Below are positions 44,111 to 53,960 of a DNA stretch of 64,000 bases, piece by piece. Source of the DNA: Rubrobacter xylanophilus DSM 9941 (GTDB taxonomy: Bacteria > Actinomycetota > Rubrobacteria > Rubrobacterales > Rubrobacteraceae); contig NC_008148.1 in NCBI RefSeq assembly GCF_000014185.1, forward strand, positions 620,001-684,000. Reading direction: 5' to 3'. Under the pieces are notes generated by a model. The model saw only the letters and a program-made list of their open reading frames with translations, did no database searches and was not told the origin of the DNA. The stretch's first letter is position 1. The number at the start of each line of letters is the position of its first letter. The position numbers were made by a program, and so were the translations under genes.

Positions 44111-44308
44111 GTGGAGTGGAGCTCCTCCGGCAGGACGCCGCTTCTGGTCTGCGGCGGGCTCGCCGCGATCGCCCTGACCCTGTACGCCGTCCTCTTCGAC
44201 AACGGCGCGCTGCTTGTGCCCCTTCTGGGCGAGGCGGCGAAGACCCAGAACTACCTGCACGAGCTGTTCCACGACGGGCGGCACGTGCTCGGCGTCCCCT
44301 GCCACTGA
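44111..44308 (+). CDS. cbtB: CbtB cobalt-transporter subunit
   Basis: 65 residues from a GTG with GAAGGAGG upstream. One membrane helix (LLVCGGLAAIALTLYAVLF) and a C-terminal His-rich tail HELFHDGRHVLGVPCH match CbtB, a small protein often found under B12 riboswitches beside CbtA. It is predicted to help cobalt cross the membrane; the mechanism is not known. Confidence 0.88.
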   Translation: MEWSSSGRTPLLVCGGLAAIALTLYAVLFDNGALLVPLLGEAAKTQNYLHELFHDGRHVLGVPCH

Positions 44309-44324
44309 GCGGAGGGCGGAGAAG

Positions 44325-44999
44325 ATGACGGCCGTCTGCCTCCGCCGGGGGCTGGCCGCCGGGCTCGTGGCGGGCGTTCTGGCCGGGCTTTTCGCCCTCG
44401 TCTTCGCGGAGCCCGCCATGGACCGCGCCGTCGCCCTCGAGGAGCGCCACCACGAGGAGGTCTTCACCCGCGGCCAGCAGAAGGCCGGCCTCGTTCTGGC
44501 CACCGCCCTCTATGGGGCCTCGGCCGGGGGGGTCTTCGGGCTGCTCGCGGCGCGCTTCGGGGGGAGGGTGCCGCTGCGGGGCGAGCGGGGGAGGAGCCTC
44601 GCCCTGGCGGGGGCGCTCTTCTGCGGGGCCGCGCTGCTGCCCTTCCTGAAGTACCCGCCGCTCCCGCCCGGCGCCTCCGACCCCTCGACCCTGGCGCAGC
44701 GCACCGCGGCCTACCTGGCGCTGGTGGTCTTGGGGCCGCTCTCCGTGGCGGTGGCCCTTCGCGCCGGCGCGGCGGTGGGGGGAGCCCTCCGCCTGCCCGC
44801 CGCGGCGCTCTCGCTCGCGGCGCTCTGGGGCGTGCTGCTTCTGGCGATGCCCTCCTTCGGCGGCGGTCTCGCCGCCCTCCCCGAGGGGCTCGTGCGGGAG
44901 TTCAGGCTCGCCTCGCTCGCCACCCAGGCGGTGCTGTGGGGCGGGATCGGGCTCCTCTTCGGCCTCCTGGGCGGGCGCGGGGAGGGGGCCTCCCCTTGA
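44325..44999 (+). CDS. cbtA: CbtA cobalt-transporter subunit
   Basis: 224 residues from the ATG at 44325. About six helices; typical CbtA motifs are GVLAGLFALVFAEPAMDRAVALE with HHEEVFTRGQQKAGL in the first loop, and FLKYPPLPPGASDPSTLAQRT in the second. With CbtB it forms the predicted cobalt uptake system that feeds the corrin genes downstream. It ends in a TTGA overlap with cobQ. Confidence 0.9.
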   Translation: MTAVCLRRGLAAGLVAGVLAGLFALVFAEPAMDRAVALEERHHEEVFTRGQQKAGLVLATALYGASAGGVFGLLAARFGGRVPLRGERGRSLALAGALFCGAALLPFLKYPPLPPGASDPSTLAQRTAAYLALVVLGPLSVAVALRAGAAVGGALRLPAAALSLAALWGVLLLAMPSFGGGLAALPEGLVREFRLASLATQAVLWGGIGLLFGLLGGRGEGASP

Positions 45000-46495
45000 G
45001 CGGGGCGCTGCTCGTCTGCGGGACCCACTCCGACGCCGGAAAGAGCGTGGTGGTCGCCGGGATCTGCCGCTGGCTCGCCCGCGAGGGGGTGCGGGTGGCC
45101 CCGTTCAAGGCCCAGAACATGGCGCTCAACTCCTTCGTCACCCGGGAGGGGGCCGAGATCGGGCGCGCCCAGGCCGCCCAGGCCGCCGCCGCCCGCGTCG
45201 AGCCGGAGGCGGCGATGAACCCCGTGCTGCTCAAACCCTCCGCGGGGGAAAGAACTCAGGTGGTGGTGCTCGGCAGGCCGTACGCCACGGCCTCCGCCGC
45301 GAGCTACCAGGACATGAAGCCCGAGCTTCTGCCCGTGGTGCTCGGGGCGCTCGAGGGCCTGCGGCGCCGCTTCGAGGCCGTCGTCTGCGAGGGGGCCGGC
45401 AGCCCCGCCGAGATAAACCTGCGCGAGAGCGACCTCGCCAACATGGGGCTCGCCCAGGCCGCCGGCCTGCCGGTCGTGCTGGTGGGGGACATAGACCGGG
45501 GCGGGCTCTTCGCCTCCCTCTACGGGACGCTGGCCCTGCTCTCCCCGCGGGACCGGGAGCTCGTGCGCGGGTTCGTGGTCAACAAGTTCCGGGGGGACGC
45601 GGCGATCCTCGCCCCCGGGCTCGCCGAGCTCAGCCGCCGCACCGGGAGGCCCTTCCTGGGGACGCTGCCCTTCGCGCCGGGGATAGGGCTCGACGGGGAG
45701 GACTCGCTCGCGCTGCGGGAGGCGGGCGAGGGGGCGCCGGGCGGGGACGTGCTCCGGGTGGCCGTGGTGCGGCTGGGGAGGATGAGCAACTTCACCGACC
45801 TCGACCCGCTCCTCTTCGAGCCGGGGGTCGCGGTGCGCTTCACCCGCTCGGCGGCGGAGGTGCTCGACGCCGACCTCGCCGTCGTGCCGGGGACCAAGGC
45901 CACCGTGGAGGATCTGGGGGGGCTCAGGGCGGCGGGGCTCGACCGGGCGCTCGCCGCCCGCGCCCGCCGGGGGCTCCCCACCCTCGGCCTCTGCGGCGGC
46001 TACCAGATGCTCGGGCGCAGGATAGTCGACGGGGTGGAGGGGGAGGTGCCCGAGGCGGAGGGGCTCGGGCTGCTCCCGGTGGAGACGGTCTTCGAGCCGG
46101 AGAAGGTTCTGGCGCGACCCTCCGGGAGGGCCCCGCTCTTCGGGGACGAGGAGGTCTCCGGCTACGAGATCCACCACGGCCGCACGGCGAGGCTCGGCGG
46201 GGAGCCGCTCTTCGTCACGCGCGAGGGGGGCGGGGAGGGCTGCCGGGTGGGGGCGGTGCTCGGGACCTCCTGGCACGGCGTGCTGGAGTGCGACGGCTTC
46301 CGCCGGGCGCTGCTCGGCTGGGTGGCGGGGGTGAGGGGGCTCGGCTGGGAGCCCGGAGACTTCTCCTTCGCGGCCCTCCGCGAGGAGCGCCTGGAGCGGC
46401 TCGGGGACCTCGTGGCCGAGCACCTCGACCGCGACGCCCTGCTTGGCATCATGGAGGGGGCGGGGAGAAGGGAGGGGGCCGGTGCCCTCCCCTGA
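44996..46495 (+). CDS. cobQ: Cobyric acid synthase
   Basis: 499 residues from the TTG at 44996. N-terminal P-loop-type ATPase (VCGTHSDAGKSVVVAGICRWL), CobQ-specific APFKAQNMALNSFVT, and VGDIDRGGLFASLYG. The class I glutamine-amidotransferase domain has the nucleophile Cys in LCGGYQMLG and His in GTSWHGVLE. It amidates side chains b, d, e and g of adenosyl-cobyrinic acid a,c-diamide. Overlaps cobN by 14 bases. Confidence 0.96.
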   Translation: MSGALLVCGTHSDAGKSVVVAGICRWLAREGVRVAPFKAQNMALNSFVTREGAEIGRAQAAQAAAARVEPEAAMNPVLLKPSAGERTQVVVLGRPYATASAASYQDMKPELLPVVLGALEGLRRRFEAVVCEGAGSPAEINLRESDLANMGLAQAAGLPVVLVGDIDRGGLFASLYGTLALLSPRDRELVRGFVVNKFRGDAAILAPGLAELSRRTGRPFLGTLPFAPGIGLDGEDSLALREAGEGAPGGDVLRVAVVRLGRMSNFTDLDPLLFEPGVAVRFTRSAAEVLDADLAVVPGTKATVEDLGGLRAAGLDRALAARARRGLPTLGLCGGYQMLGRRIVDGVEGEVPEAEGLGLLPVETVFEPEKVLARPSGRAPLFGDEEVSGYEIHHGRTARLGGEPLFVTREGGGEGCRVGAVLGTSWHGVLECDGFRRALLGWVAGVRGLGWEPGDFSFAALREERLERLGDLVAEHLDRDALLGIMEGAGRREGAGALP

Positions 46496-49400
46496 GAGGA
46501 TCGTGTTCCTGAGCACGGCGGACACCGAGATCCTGGCCGCAGCCCGCGCCGCGCGCGCCCTCCCCGAGGGCTTTCCGGAGGTGCGCTGCGCCAACCCCGC
46601 CAGGATGGAGGAGCCCGCCGCGGAGCTGGAGGGGCTGCTCGAGGGGGCGCGCGCCGTGATCGTCCGGCTCCTCGGGGGGCGCAGGGCCTGGCCCGGCGGC
46701 TTCGAGCTCCTGCGCGCCCGGTGCCGGAGCCTCGGGGTGCCGCTCCTCGCCCTCGGCGGGGAGGCCGTCCCCGACGCCGAGCTCGCCGCCCTCTCCACCG
46801 CCCCCCGGGGGGCCGTGGCCCAGGCCTTCGAGTACCTGCGGCACGGCGGGGTGAGAAACACCGCGAACCTCCTGCGCTTCGTGGCCGACACCCTGCTCAT
46901 GGGCGGCTACGGCTTCGACCCCCCGGAGCCCGTGCCGCAGGCCGGCACCTACCGCCCGGAGGGCCTCTCCTTCCGCCCGGAGAGGCCCACCGTCGGGGTC
47001 GTCTTCTACCGGGCCCACCTTCTGGCCGGGAACACCGCCTTCGTGGACGAGCTGTGCCGGGCGCTCGAGGAGGCCGGGGCGAACCCCCTCCCGGTCTACT
47101 GCTACTCCCTGCGCGGCGGGGGGGAGGAGGCCGCCCTCCGCCTGCTCGAGGGGAGGGCGGACGCCCTCGTGGTCACCGTGCTCGCCAGCGGGGGCTCCGG
47201 GGCCGCCGACGCCGTGCGGGAGGGGAACCCGGAGGACTGGCTGGAGTGGGAGGCCCCCGCGCTCGAGCGCCTCGGGGTGCCGGTGGTGCAGGGGATCTGC
47301 GCGACCACCCCCCGGGGGGACTGGGAGGGCTCCCCCGCCGGGCTCTCCCCGCTGGACGTCGCCTGGCAGGTGGCCATCCCCGAGTTCGACGGCCGCGTCG
47401 TCTCCGTGCCCTTCTCCTTCAAGGAGACCGTGCGGGAGGGCTCCCCCGTCGGGGCGCCGCTCACCGTCTACCGCCCCGACCCCGAGCGTGCCCGGAGGGT
47501 CGCCGGCATCGCCGCCCGGCTCGCCCGGCTCCGGCGCACCCCCAACGAGCGCAAGCGGGTCGCCATCCTCCTCTCCAACTACCCCACCAGGCACTCCCGG
47601 GTGGGCAACGCCGTCGGGCTCGACACCCCGAGGAGCGCGGTGCGGCTGCTCGCGCGGCTCAAGGGGGCCGGCTACCGGGTCGAGGGCGCCCCGGAGGAGG
47701 GGGACGCCCTGATCCACGCGCTCGTACGGGCCGGGGGGTACGACCAGGAGTTCCTCACCGCCGGCCAGCTGCAGAACGCCGCGGGCAGGGTCGAGGCCTC
47801 CCGCTACGCGGGCTGGTTCCGCAGGCTCCCGGAGGCGCTGCGGCGGGAGGTCGAGGAGCACTGGGGACCGCCGCCCGGCGACCTGTACGTGGAAGGCGGC
47901 GGCATCGCGGTCGCGGGGCTGCGCTTCGGCAACGTCTTCGTCGGCATCCAGCCGCCCCGCGGCTTCGGGGAGAACCCCGTCGCCATCTACCACGACCCCG
48001 ACCTCCCGCCCTCCCACCACTACCTGGCCGTCTACTGGTGGCTGGAGGAGGTGTTCGGGGCGCACGCCGTCGTCCACCTGGGCAAGCACGGCACCCTGGA
48101 GTGGCTGCCGGGCAAGTCGCTGGGGCTCTCCGCCGCCTGCGCCCCTGATGTGGCGCTGGGGAGTTTGCCCCTCCTCTACCCCTTCGTGGTCAACGACCCC
48201 GGCGAGGGGACCCAGGCCAAGCGGCGGGCCCACGCCGTGATCGTGGACCACCTCATCCCCCCGATGACCCGGGCGGAGACCTACGGCGGGCTCGCCCGGC
48301 TGGAGGAGCTGCTGGACGAGTACTACCAGGTGGAGACCCTCGACCCCGCCAAGCTCCCCGCCATAGAGCAGAGGATCTGGGAGACCCTCCGCGAGGCCGA
48401 GCTGCACCGCGACCTCGGGGTGGAGGAGAAGCCGGAGGAGTTCTCGGGCTTCCTGAGCCACGTGGACGGCTACCTCTGCGAGATAAAGGACCTGCCGATC
48501 CGGGGCGGGCTGCACGTGCTCGGCGAGCCCCCGGAGGGCGAGGGCCTGCGCCACCTCGCCGCCCAGATAATGCGGCTCGGGGCGGGGGAGGTCCCCGGGC
48601 TGCGGCGCGCCGTGGCCGCGGCCTTCGGGCTGGACGAGCGGGAGCTCGCCGCGGACGGCGGCGCCCCGGCGCGGGCGCCGGAGGGCCTGCTCTCCCGCTT
48701 CCCGGGGCCCTCCGCCACCGCCTCCGACCTTCTGGACCGGCTGGAGGAGGCGCAGCAGGCCCTGCTCGCCGCGCTGGAGCGGCGCGGGTGGGACCCGGGG
48801 GCCGCGGAGGAGGTCTGTGGGGAGGTGCTCGGCCGCGCGGACGCGGGGGTGGCACGCTCGCTGCGGTTCGCCGCCGGGGAGGTCGTCCCCCGCCTGCTCG
48901 GCGCCTCCCGGGAGATAGAGAGCCTCCTCGCGGGCCTTGAGGGGCGCTACGTCCCCGCCGGGCCCTCCGGCTCGCCCACCCGCGGCCAGATAAACGTCCT
49001 GCCCACCGGGCGCAACTTCTACTCCGTCGACCCCCGGGCCATCCCCTCCCGGCTCTCCTGGGAGGTGGGGCAGCGGCTCGCCGGGGACCTGCTGGAGCGG
49101 CACCTGCGGGAGGAGGGGCGCTACCCGGAGACCGTCGGCATCGTGGTCTGGGGCACCGCGGCCATGCGCACCCGGGGCGACGACGTGGCCGAGATCCTCG
49201 CCCTGCTCGGGCTGCGCCCCGTGTGGGACGAGGAGTCGCTGCGGGTCAGGGGGCTCGAGGTCATCCCGCTCGAGGAGCTGGGGAGGCCCAGGATCGACGT
49301 GACCGTCAGGATCAGCGGCTTCTTCCGCGACGCCTTCCCCAACCTCGTCTCCCTCATCGACGACGCCGTCCGGACGGCGGCGGGGCTGGAGGAGCCCGGG

Positions 49401-50195
49401 GAGATGAACTTCGTCAGGAAGCACGTGGTGCGGGAGCTCGCGGAGGGGAGGGAGGCGCGGCGGGCCACCCTGCGCGTCTTCGGCTCCGCGCCCGGCGCCT
49501 ACGGGGCGGGGCTCCTGCCGCTCATCGACGCGCGCAACTGGCGCAGCGACGAGGACCTCGCCGAGGTCTACGCCGTCTGGGGCGGGTACGCCTACGGGCG
49601 GGGCGTGGACGGGGTGGAGGCGAGGGCCGAGCTCGAGGCCAACCTGCGGCGCACCGAGGTCGCGGTGAAGAACGTGGACAACCGCGAGCACGACATCTTC
49701 GACTCCGACGACTACTTCCAGTACCACGGCGGCATGATCGCGGCGGTCCGCGCCCTTGCCGGGCGCAACCCGCGGGGCTACATCGGCGACTCCGCCGACC
49801 CCTCCCGCGTAAGGACCCGCGACCTCGCCGAGGAGGCGCGGCGCGTCTTCCGCGGCCGGGTGGCGAACCCGAAGTGGGTGGGGGCCATGATGCGCCACGG
49901 CTACAAGGGGGCCTTCGAGCTCTCGGCGACGGTGGACTACCTCTTCGGCTACGACGCCACCGCAGAGGTGGTCGAGGACTGGATGTACCGCGAGGTGACG
50001 AGGAGGTACCTGCTCGACGGGGAGGTGAGGCGCTTTATGCAGGAGTCCAACCCCTGGGCGCTCAGGGCCATAGGCGAGCGGCTGCTCGAGGCCGCCGAGC
50101 GCGGCCTGTGGGCCGCGCCCGACCCGCGGGACCTGGAGGAGATAAAGCGCATCTACCTGCAGGCCGAGGGCCTGCTGGAGGAGGGCGGCGCGTGA
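46482..50195 (+). CDS. cobN: Cobaltochelatase large subunit CobN
   Basis: 1237 residues from the GTG at 46482 (GGAGGGGG upstream). The CobN/BchH family is unmistakable: RHGGVRNTANLLRFVADTLL, VVFYRAHLLAGNTAFVDELC, VLLSNYPTRHSRVGNAVGLDTP-like segment, VHLGKHGTLEWLPGKSLGLS, PTGRNFYSVDPRAIPS, and NREHDIFDSDDYFQYHGGM. It inserts cobalt into hydrogenobyrinic acid a,c-diamide in the late (aerobic) pathway, using an AAA ATPase and a vWA partner. Those partners are likely fused in the next gene. BchH (Mg) is excluded by context. Confidence 0.95.
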   Translation: MPSPERIVFLSTADTEILAAARAARALPEGFPEVRCANPARMEEPAAELEGLLEGARAVIVRLLGGRRAWPGGFELLRARCRSLGVPLLALGGEAVPDAELAALSTAPRGAVAQAFEYLRHGGVRNTANLLRFVADTLLMGGYGFDPPEPVPQAGTYRPEGLSFRPERPTVGVVFYRAHLLAGNTAFVDELCRALEEAGANPLPVYCYSLRGGGEEAALRLLEGRADALVVTVLASGGSGAADAVREGNPEDWLEWEAPALERLGVPVVQGICATTPRGDWEGSPAGLSPLDVAWQVAIPEFDGRVVSVPFSFKETVREGSPVGAPLTVYRPDPERARRVAGIAARLARLRRTPNERKRVAILLSNYPTRHSRVGNAVGLDTPRSAVRLLARLKGAGYRVEGAPEEGDALIHALVRAGGYDQEFLTAGQLQNAAGRVEASRYAGWFRRLPEALRREVEEHWGPPPGDLYVEGGGIAVAGLRFGNVFVGIQPPRGFGENPVAIYHDPDLPPSHHYLAVYWWLEEVFGAHAVVHLGKHGTLEWLPGKSLGLSAACAPDVALGSLPLLYPFVVNDPGEGTQAKRRAHAVIVDHLIPPMTRAETYGGLARLEELLDEYYQVETLDPAKLPAIEQRIWETLREAELHRDLGVEEKPEEFSGFLSHVDGYLCEIKDLPIRGGLHVLGEPPEGEGLRHLAAQIMRLGAGEVPGLRRAVAAAFGLDERELAADGGAPARAPEGLLSRFPGPSATASDLLDRLEEAQQALLAALERRGWDPGAAEEVCGEVLGRADAGVARSLRFAAGEVVPRLLGASREIESLLAGLEGRYVPAGPSGSPTRGQINVLPTGRNFYSVDPRAIPSRLSWEVGQRLAGDLLERHLREEGRYPETVGIVVWGTAAMRTRGDDVAEILALLGLRPVWDEESLRVRGLEVIPLEELGRPRIDVTVRISGFFRDAFPNLVSLIDDAVRTAAGLEEPGEMNFVRKHVVRELAEGREARRATLRVFGSAPGAYGAGLLPLIDARNWRSDEDLAEVYAVWGGYAYGRGVDGVEARAELEANLRRTEVAVKNVDNREHDIFDSDDYFQYHGGMIAAVRALAGRNPRGYIGDSADPSRVRTRDLAEEARRVFRGRVANPKWVGAMMRHGYKGAFELSATVDYLFGYDATAEVVEDWMYREVTRRYLLDGEVRRFMQESNPWALRAIGERLLEAAERGLWAAPDPRDLEEIKRIYLQAEGLLEEGGA

Positions 50196-52042
50196 TCTGC
50201 TACCCCTTCAGCGCGATCGTCGGGCAGGACGACCTGAAGCTCTCGCTCCTGCTCAACGCCGTCTCGCCGGAGGTGGGGGGCGTCCTGATCCGGGGCGAGA
50301 AAGGCACCGCGAAGTCCACCGCCGCGCGCGCCCTGGCCTCCCTCCTCCCCCCCATACGCGTGGTCTCCGGCTGCCCCTTCTCCTGCGACCCCAAGGCCCC
50401 GAACCTTGAGTGCCCCGCCGGGCCCCACCCCCCCGACGCCCCCTCCGCGGAGCGCCCGGTGCGCCTGGTGGAGCTCCCCGTCGGGGCCTCCACCGACCGC
50501 CTGACCGGGACGCTGGACCTGGAGAAGGCCCTCACCGAGGGGCGGCGGGCCTTCGAGCCCGGGGTGCTCGCCGCCGCCCACCGGGGCATCCTCTACGTGG
50601 ACGAGGTGAACCTGCTGCCCGACCACCTGGTGGACGCGCTGCTGGACGCCGCGGCGATGGGCACCAACCACGTCGAGCGGGAGGGGGTGAGCGTCCGCCA
50701 CCCCGCGCGCTTCGTCCTCGTCGGGACGATGAACCCGGAGGAGGGGGAGCTGCGGCCCCAGCTCCTGGACCGCTTCGGGCTCTCGGTCGAGGTCGCGGGG
50801 AGCCCCGAGCCCGGGGAGCGGGCCGAGGTGGTGAGCCGGCGCCTGCTCTACGAGGCCGACCCTGGGGGGTTCGCCGCGCTCTGGGAGGGGGAGGAGAGGG
50901 AGCTCTCCCGCCGCGTCCTGCGCGCCAGGGGGCTGCTCCCCTCCGTCCGCCTCCCCGAAGAGATGCTCCGCAGGGTCTCGGAGGTGTGCTCGGCCCTCGG
51001 GGTGGACGGGCTGCGCGGCGACATCGTGACCGCCAAGACCGCCCGCGCCCTCGCCGCCTGGGAGGGGAGGGGGGAGGTCTCTGAGGAGGACGTCCGGCGG
51101 GCCGCCCTCCTCGCCCTCCCGCACCGCCGCCGCAGGGCCCCCTTCGAGCAGCCGGGCCTCGAGCCCGAGGAGCTCGACGGCCTCCTCTCCGGCGGGGAGG
51201 AGCCGGACCCGCCGGAGGGCGGGGGGGAGCCGGGCGGGGAGCGCCCCGGCTCGGGGGAGCGGCGCTTCTCCGCCTCGGGGAGCTTCGACCCGGCGGGGAT
51301 CGAGGCCCCCGGCCGCGGCCAGCGGGGGGCGCCCGGGCGCCGCAGCCGCGCGGCGGGGGAGCACGGCCACCCCGTCGGCGCCCGGGAGGCGGGGAGGGAG
51401 ATCAGGGACCTCGCCCCCGCCGCCACCCTCCGGGCCGCCGCCCCCCACCAGGCGGAGCGCGGGCGGGAGGGAGGGGGGCTCGTGCTGCGCCCGGAGGACT
51501 TGCGGGAGAAGGTGCGCGAGGGCCGGGAGGGGAACCTGCTGGTGCTGGTGGTGGACTCCAGCGGCTCCATGGCCGCCCGCAGCCGGATGTCCGCGGTAAA
51601 GGGGGCGGTCCGGGCCCTGCTCGAGGACGCCTACCGGCGCCGCGACCGGGCCGCCGTGATCTCCTTCCGGGGGGAGGAGGCCCGCCTGCTCGTGCCCCCC
51701 GCCTCCGGGGTGGAGGCGGCCGCCGCCCGGCTGGAGGAGCTCCCCACCGGGGGGCGCACCCCGCTCGCCGCCGGCCTCGAGCTCGCTGCCGAGACGGTGC
51801 TGCGCGAGGCCTCGCGCGAGCCGGAGCGCCGCCCGCTGCTCGTGGTCATAACCGACGGGCGGGCCACCGCCGGGGAGGACCCGCTGGCGGCGGCCCGGCG
51901 CCTGCGGGAGCGGGGGGTCCCCTCGGTGGTGGTCGACACCGAGGGCGGCTTCGTGCGGCTCGGGCTCGCCGCCGAGCTCGCGGGGGCGCTCGGGGCCCGC
52001 TACGTGCGGCTGGAGGAGCTCGAGGAGAGGAGGAGCGCGTGA
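50192..52042 (+). CDS. ChlI/ChlD-type fused AAA+ and vWA chelatase subunit
   Basis: 616 residues from a GTG that overlaps cobN as GTGA. Residues 1-335 form a ChlI-like AAA+ domain: Walker A GEKGTAKSTAAR, Walker B ILYVDEVNLLPDH, TMNPEEGELRPQLLDRFGL. A Pro/Gly/Glu-rich linker (335-430) leads to a vWA domain with the MIDAS motif DSSGSMAARSRM and TDGRAT. This single protein replaces the separate CobS and CobT partners of CobN, a pattern known from many non-proteobacterial genomes. It should hydrolyse ATP to drive cobalt insertion by CobN. Confidence 0.93.
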   Translation: MICYPFSAIVGQDDLKLSLLLNAVSPEVGGVLIRGEKGTAKSTAARALASLLPPIRVVSGCPFSCDPKAPNLECPAGPHPPDAPSAERPVRLVELPVGASTDRLTGTLDLEKALTEGRRAFEPGVLAAAHRGILYVDEVNLLPDHLVDALLDAAAMGTNHVEREGVSVRHPARFVLVGTMNPEEGELRPQLLDRFGLSVEVAGSPEPGERAEVVSRRLLYEADPGGFAALWEGEERELSRRVLRARGLLPSVRLPEEMLRRVSEVCSALGVDGLRGDIVTAKTARALAAWEGRGEVSEEDVRRAALLALPHRRRRAPFEQPGLEPEELDGLLSGGEEPDPPEGGGEPGGERPGSGERRFSASGSFDPAGIEAPGRGQRGAPGRRSRAAGEHGHPVGAREAGREIRDLAPAATLRAAAPHQAERGREGGGLVLRPEDLREKVREGREGNLLVLVVDSSGSMAARSRMSAVKGAVRALLEDAYRRRDRAAVISFRGEEARLLVPPASGVEAAAARLEELPTGGRTPLAAGLELAAETVLREASREPERRPLLVVITDGRATAGEDPLAAARRLRERGVPSVVVDTEGGFVRLGLAAELAGALGARYVRLEELEERRSA

Positions 52043-52614
52043 GGGCGGGAAAGAGGGAGCCCCGGGAGGAGCGTCTCAGGCGGCGCTCTCGGCGCGACCG
52101 CCCGCTGCTCGTGGTGAACACCGGCGAGGGCAAGGGCAAGAGCACCGCCGCCTTTGGCATCATGCTCCGCGCCTGGGCCCGCGGCTACCGGGTGGGGGTC
52201 TACCAGTTCATAAAGAGCGGCAAGTGGCGGGTGGGGGAGCAGAGGGCCGCCGAGGCCCTGGGCAACATCGACTGGTTCAAGATGGGCGACGGCTGGACCT
52301 GGACGGTGGAGGACATAGAGCACTCCGCCGACCTCGCCCGCGAGGGCTGGGAGGAGGTCAAGCGGCGCCTCGCCGACGAGACCTACGACGTCCTCATCCT
52401 GGACGAGTTCACCTACCCCATGAAGTTCGGCTGGGTGGACGCGGGGGAGGTGGTGGAGGTCTTGAGGAGCAGGCCCGGGTTCCAGCACGTGATCATCACC
52501 GGCCGCGACGCCCCTCAGGAGCTCGTCGGGGCCGCGGACCTGGTGACCGAGATGCGCAAGGTGAAGCACCCCTTCGACGAGGGGTACAGGGGGCAGCGGG
52601 GGATAGAGTGGTAG
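52039..52614 (+). CDS. cobO: Corrinoid adenosyltransferase (CobO/BtuR type)
   Basis: 191 residues from a GTG with GTGA overlap. P-loop VVNTGEGKGKSTAAFGIMLRA, then KMGDGWTW, LILDEFTYPMKFGW and HVIITGRDAP typify CobO/CobA. It transfers the adenosyl group from ATP to cobalt of the corrin ring. The start region is very basic (RAGKREPREERLRRRSRR). Confidence 0.95.
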   Translation: MRAGKREPREERLRRRSRRDRPLLVVNTGEGKGKSTAAFGIMLRAWARGYRVGVYQFIKSGKWRVGEQRAAEALGNIDWFKMGDGWTWTVEDIEHSADLAREGWEEVKRRLADETYDVLILDEFTYPMKFGWVDAGEVVEVLRSRPGFQHVIITGRDAPQELVGAADLVTEMRKVKHPFDEGYRGQRGIEW

Positions 52615-53960
52615 CCGGAGCGCCGCGCCTCGTCGTCGCCGGGACCCACTCCGGGGTGGGGAAGACCACCGTGGCCTCGGGGCTCGTGGCCGCGCTCGCC
52701 GCGAGGGGCCTGCGCGTCGCCCCCTTCAAGGTCGGCCCGGACTTCATAGACCCCTCCTACCACGCGCTCGCCGCCGGGCGGCCCGGGCGCAACCTGGACC
52801 CCTTTCTCTGCGGCGAGGAGCTCGTCCGCCCGCTCTTTCTGCACGGCGCGCGCGGGGCGGACCTCGCCGTTGTAGAGGGGGTGATGGGCCTCTTCGACGG
52901 CGAGGGCGGCGGCGGGGACTTCGCCTCCACCGCCCACGTGGCGCGGCTGCTGGGGGCGCCGGTGCTCCTGGTGGTGGACGCCTCTGCCATGGCCCGCTCC
53001 GCCGCGGCGGTGGTGCACGGCTACTCGACCTTCGATCCCCGGGTGAGGGTGGGGGGCGTGGTCCTGAACCGGGTGGGCTCGGACGCCCACGAGCGGATGC
53101 TGCGGGAGGCCCTCTCCCCCCTGGGCGTCCCCGTCCTCGGCGCCCTGCGCCGCGACGGGCGCCTCGCCGCCCCGGAGCGGCACCTGGGGCTCGTGCCCGC
53201 CGCCGAGCGCCGGCGGGCGGCCGGGGAGGCCGTCCGGCGCCTCGGGGAGGTGATCGGGCGCCGCCTCGACCTGGAGGGCGTCCTGCGCCTGGCCCGCTCC
53301 GCCGGGCCGCTGGAGGGGGAGCCCTGGAGCCCGGAGGCGCCGGGGCCGCCCCCCCCGGGCGCGCGGGTCGCGGTGGCCTCCGGGCCGGCCTTCAGCTTCC
53401 TCTACGAGGAGAACCTGGAGCTCTTGCGCGGGGCGGGTGCGGAGCTCCTCTTCTTCGACCCGGCCTCCTCCGAGGGGCTCCCCGAGGGGGCGGGCGCCCT
53501 GTACTTGGGCGGGGGGTTCCCGGAGGTCTACGCCGCGGAGCTCTCGGAGAACCGGCCCCTCAGGGAGGCGGTGCGCCTTTTTGCCGCCGCCGGGCGGCCC
53601 GTGGTCGCCGAGTGCGGGGGGCTTCTGTACCTGGCCCGCAGCCTGGACGGCAGGGAGATGTGCGGGGTTCTCGACGCCGGGGCGCGCATGACGGGGCGCC
53701 TCACGCTGGGCTACCGGAGGGCGCGGGCGCTCTCGGGCTCTTCGCTGGCGGAGGCCGGGACGGAGGTGCGGGGCCACGAGTTCCACTACTCGGCGGTGGA
53801 GCCCGCGGCGGGAGAGAGGCCGGCCTGGGAGGTCGAGGGCCGCGGTCCGGAGGGGTTCGTGGCCGGCGGGGTGCTCGCCAGCTACCTCCACCTCCACTGG
53901 GCGGCCCGCCCGCAGATGCCGCGACGCCTGGTGCGGGCGGCGGCGGGGGTGGGGGCGTGA
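52608..53960 (+). CDS. cobB: Cobyrinic acid a,c-diamide synthase
   Basis: 450 residues from the GTG at 52608, overlapping cobO by 7 bases. ATPase domain with VAGTHSGVGKTTVASGLVAAL, FKVGPDFIDPSYH and VEGVMGLFDG. The glutaminase domain has YLGGGFPEVYA, the nucleophile Cys in AECGGLLYLA, and SYLHLHW. It amidates the a and c side chains of (cobalt-containing or metal-free) cobyrinate. Either route in this cluster needs it. Confidence 0.95.
   Translation: MVAGAPRLVVAGTHSGVGKTTVASGLVAALAARGLRVAPFKVGPDFIDPSYHALAAGRPGRNLDPFLCGEELVRPLFLHGARGADLAVVEGVMGLFDGEGGGGDFASTAHVARLLGAPVLLVVDASAMARSAAAVVHGYSTFDPRVRVGGVVLNRVGSDAHERMLREALSPLGVPVLGALRRDGRLAAPERHLGLVPAAERRRAAGEAVRRLGEVIGRRLDLEGVLRLARSAGPLEGEPWSPEAPGPPPPGARVAVASGPAFSFLYEENLELLRGAGAELLFFDPASSEGLPEGAGALYLGGGFPEVYAAELSENRPLREAVRLFAAAGRPVVAECGGLLYLARSLDGREMCGVLDAGARMTGRLTLGYRRARALSGSSLAEAGTEVRGHEFHYSAVEPAAGERPAWEVEGRGPEGFVAGGVLASYLHLHWAARPQMPRRLVRAAAGVGA

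Noticed and set aside
46449-49898. Long minus-strand open frame antisense to CobN
   Set aside because: Composition artefact; the sense frame carries full CobN motifs and tight junctions.
50192-52042. Mg-chelatase subunit for chlorophyll
   Set aside because: It overlaps cobN and lies under a cobalamin riboswitch. A partner role for CobN is simpler.
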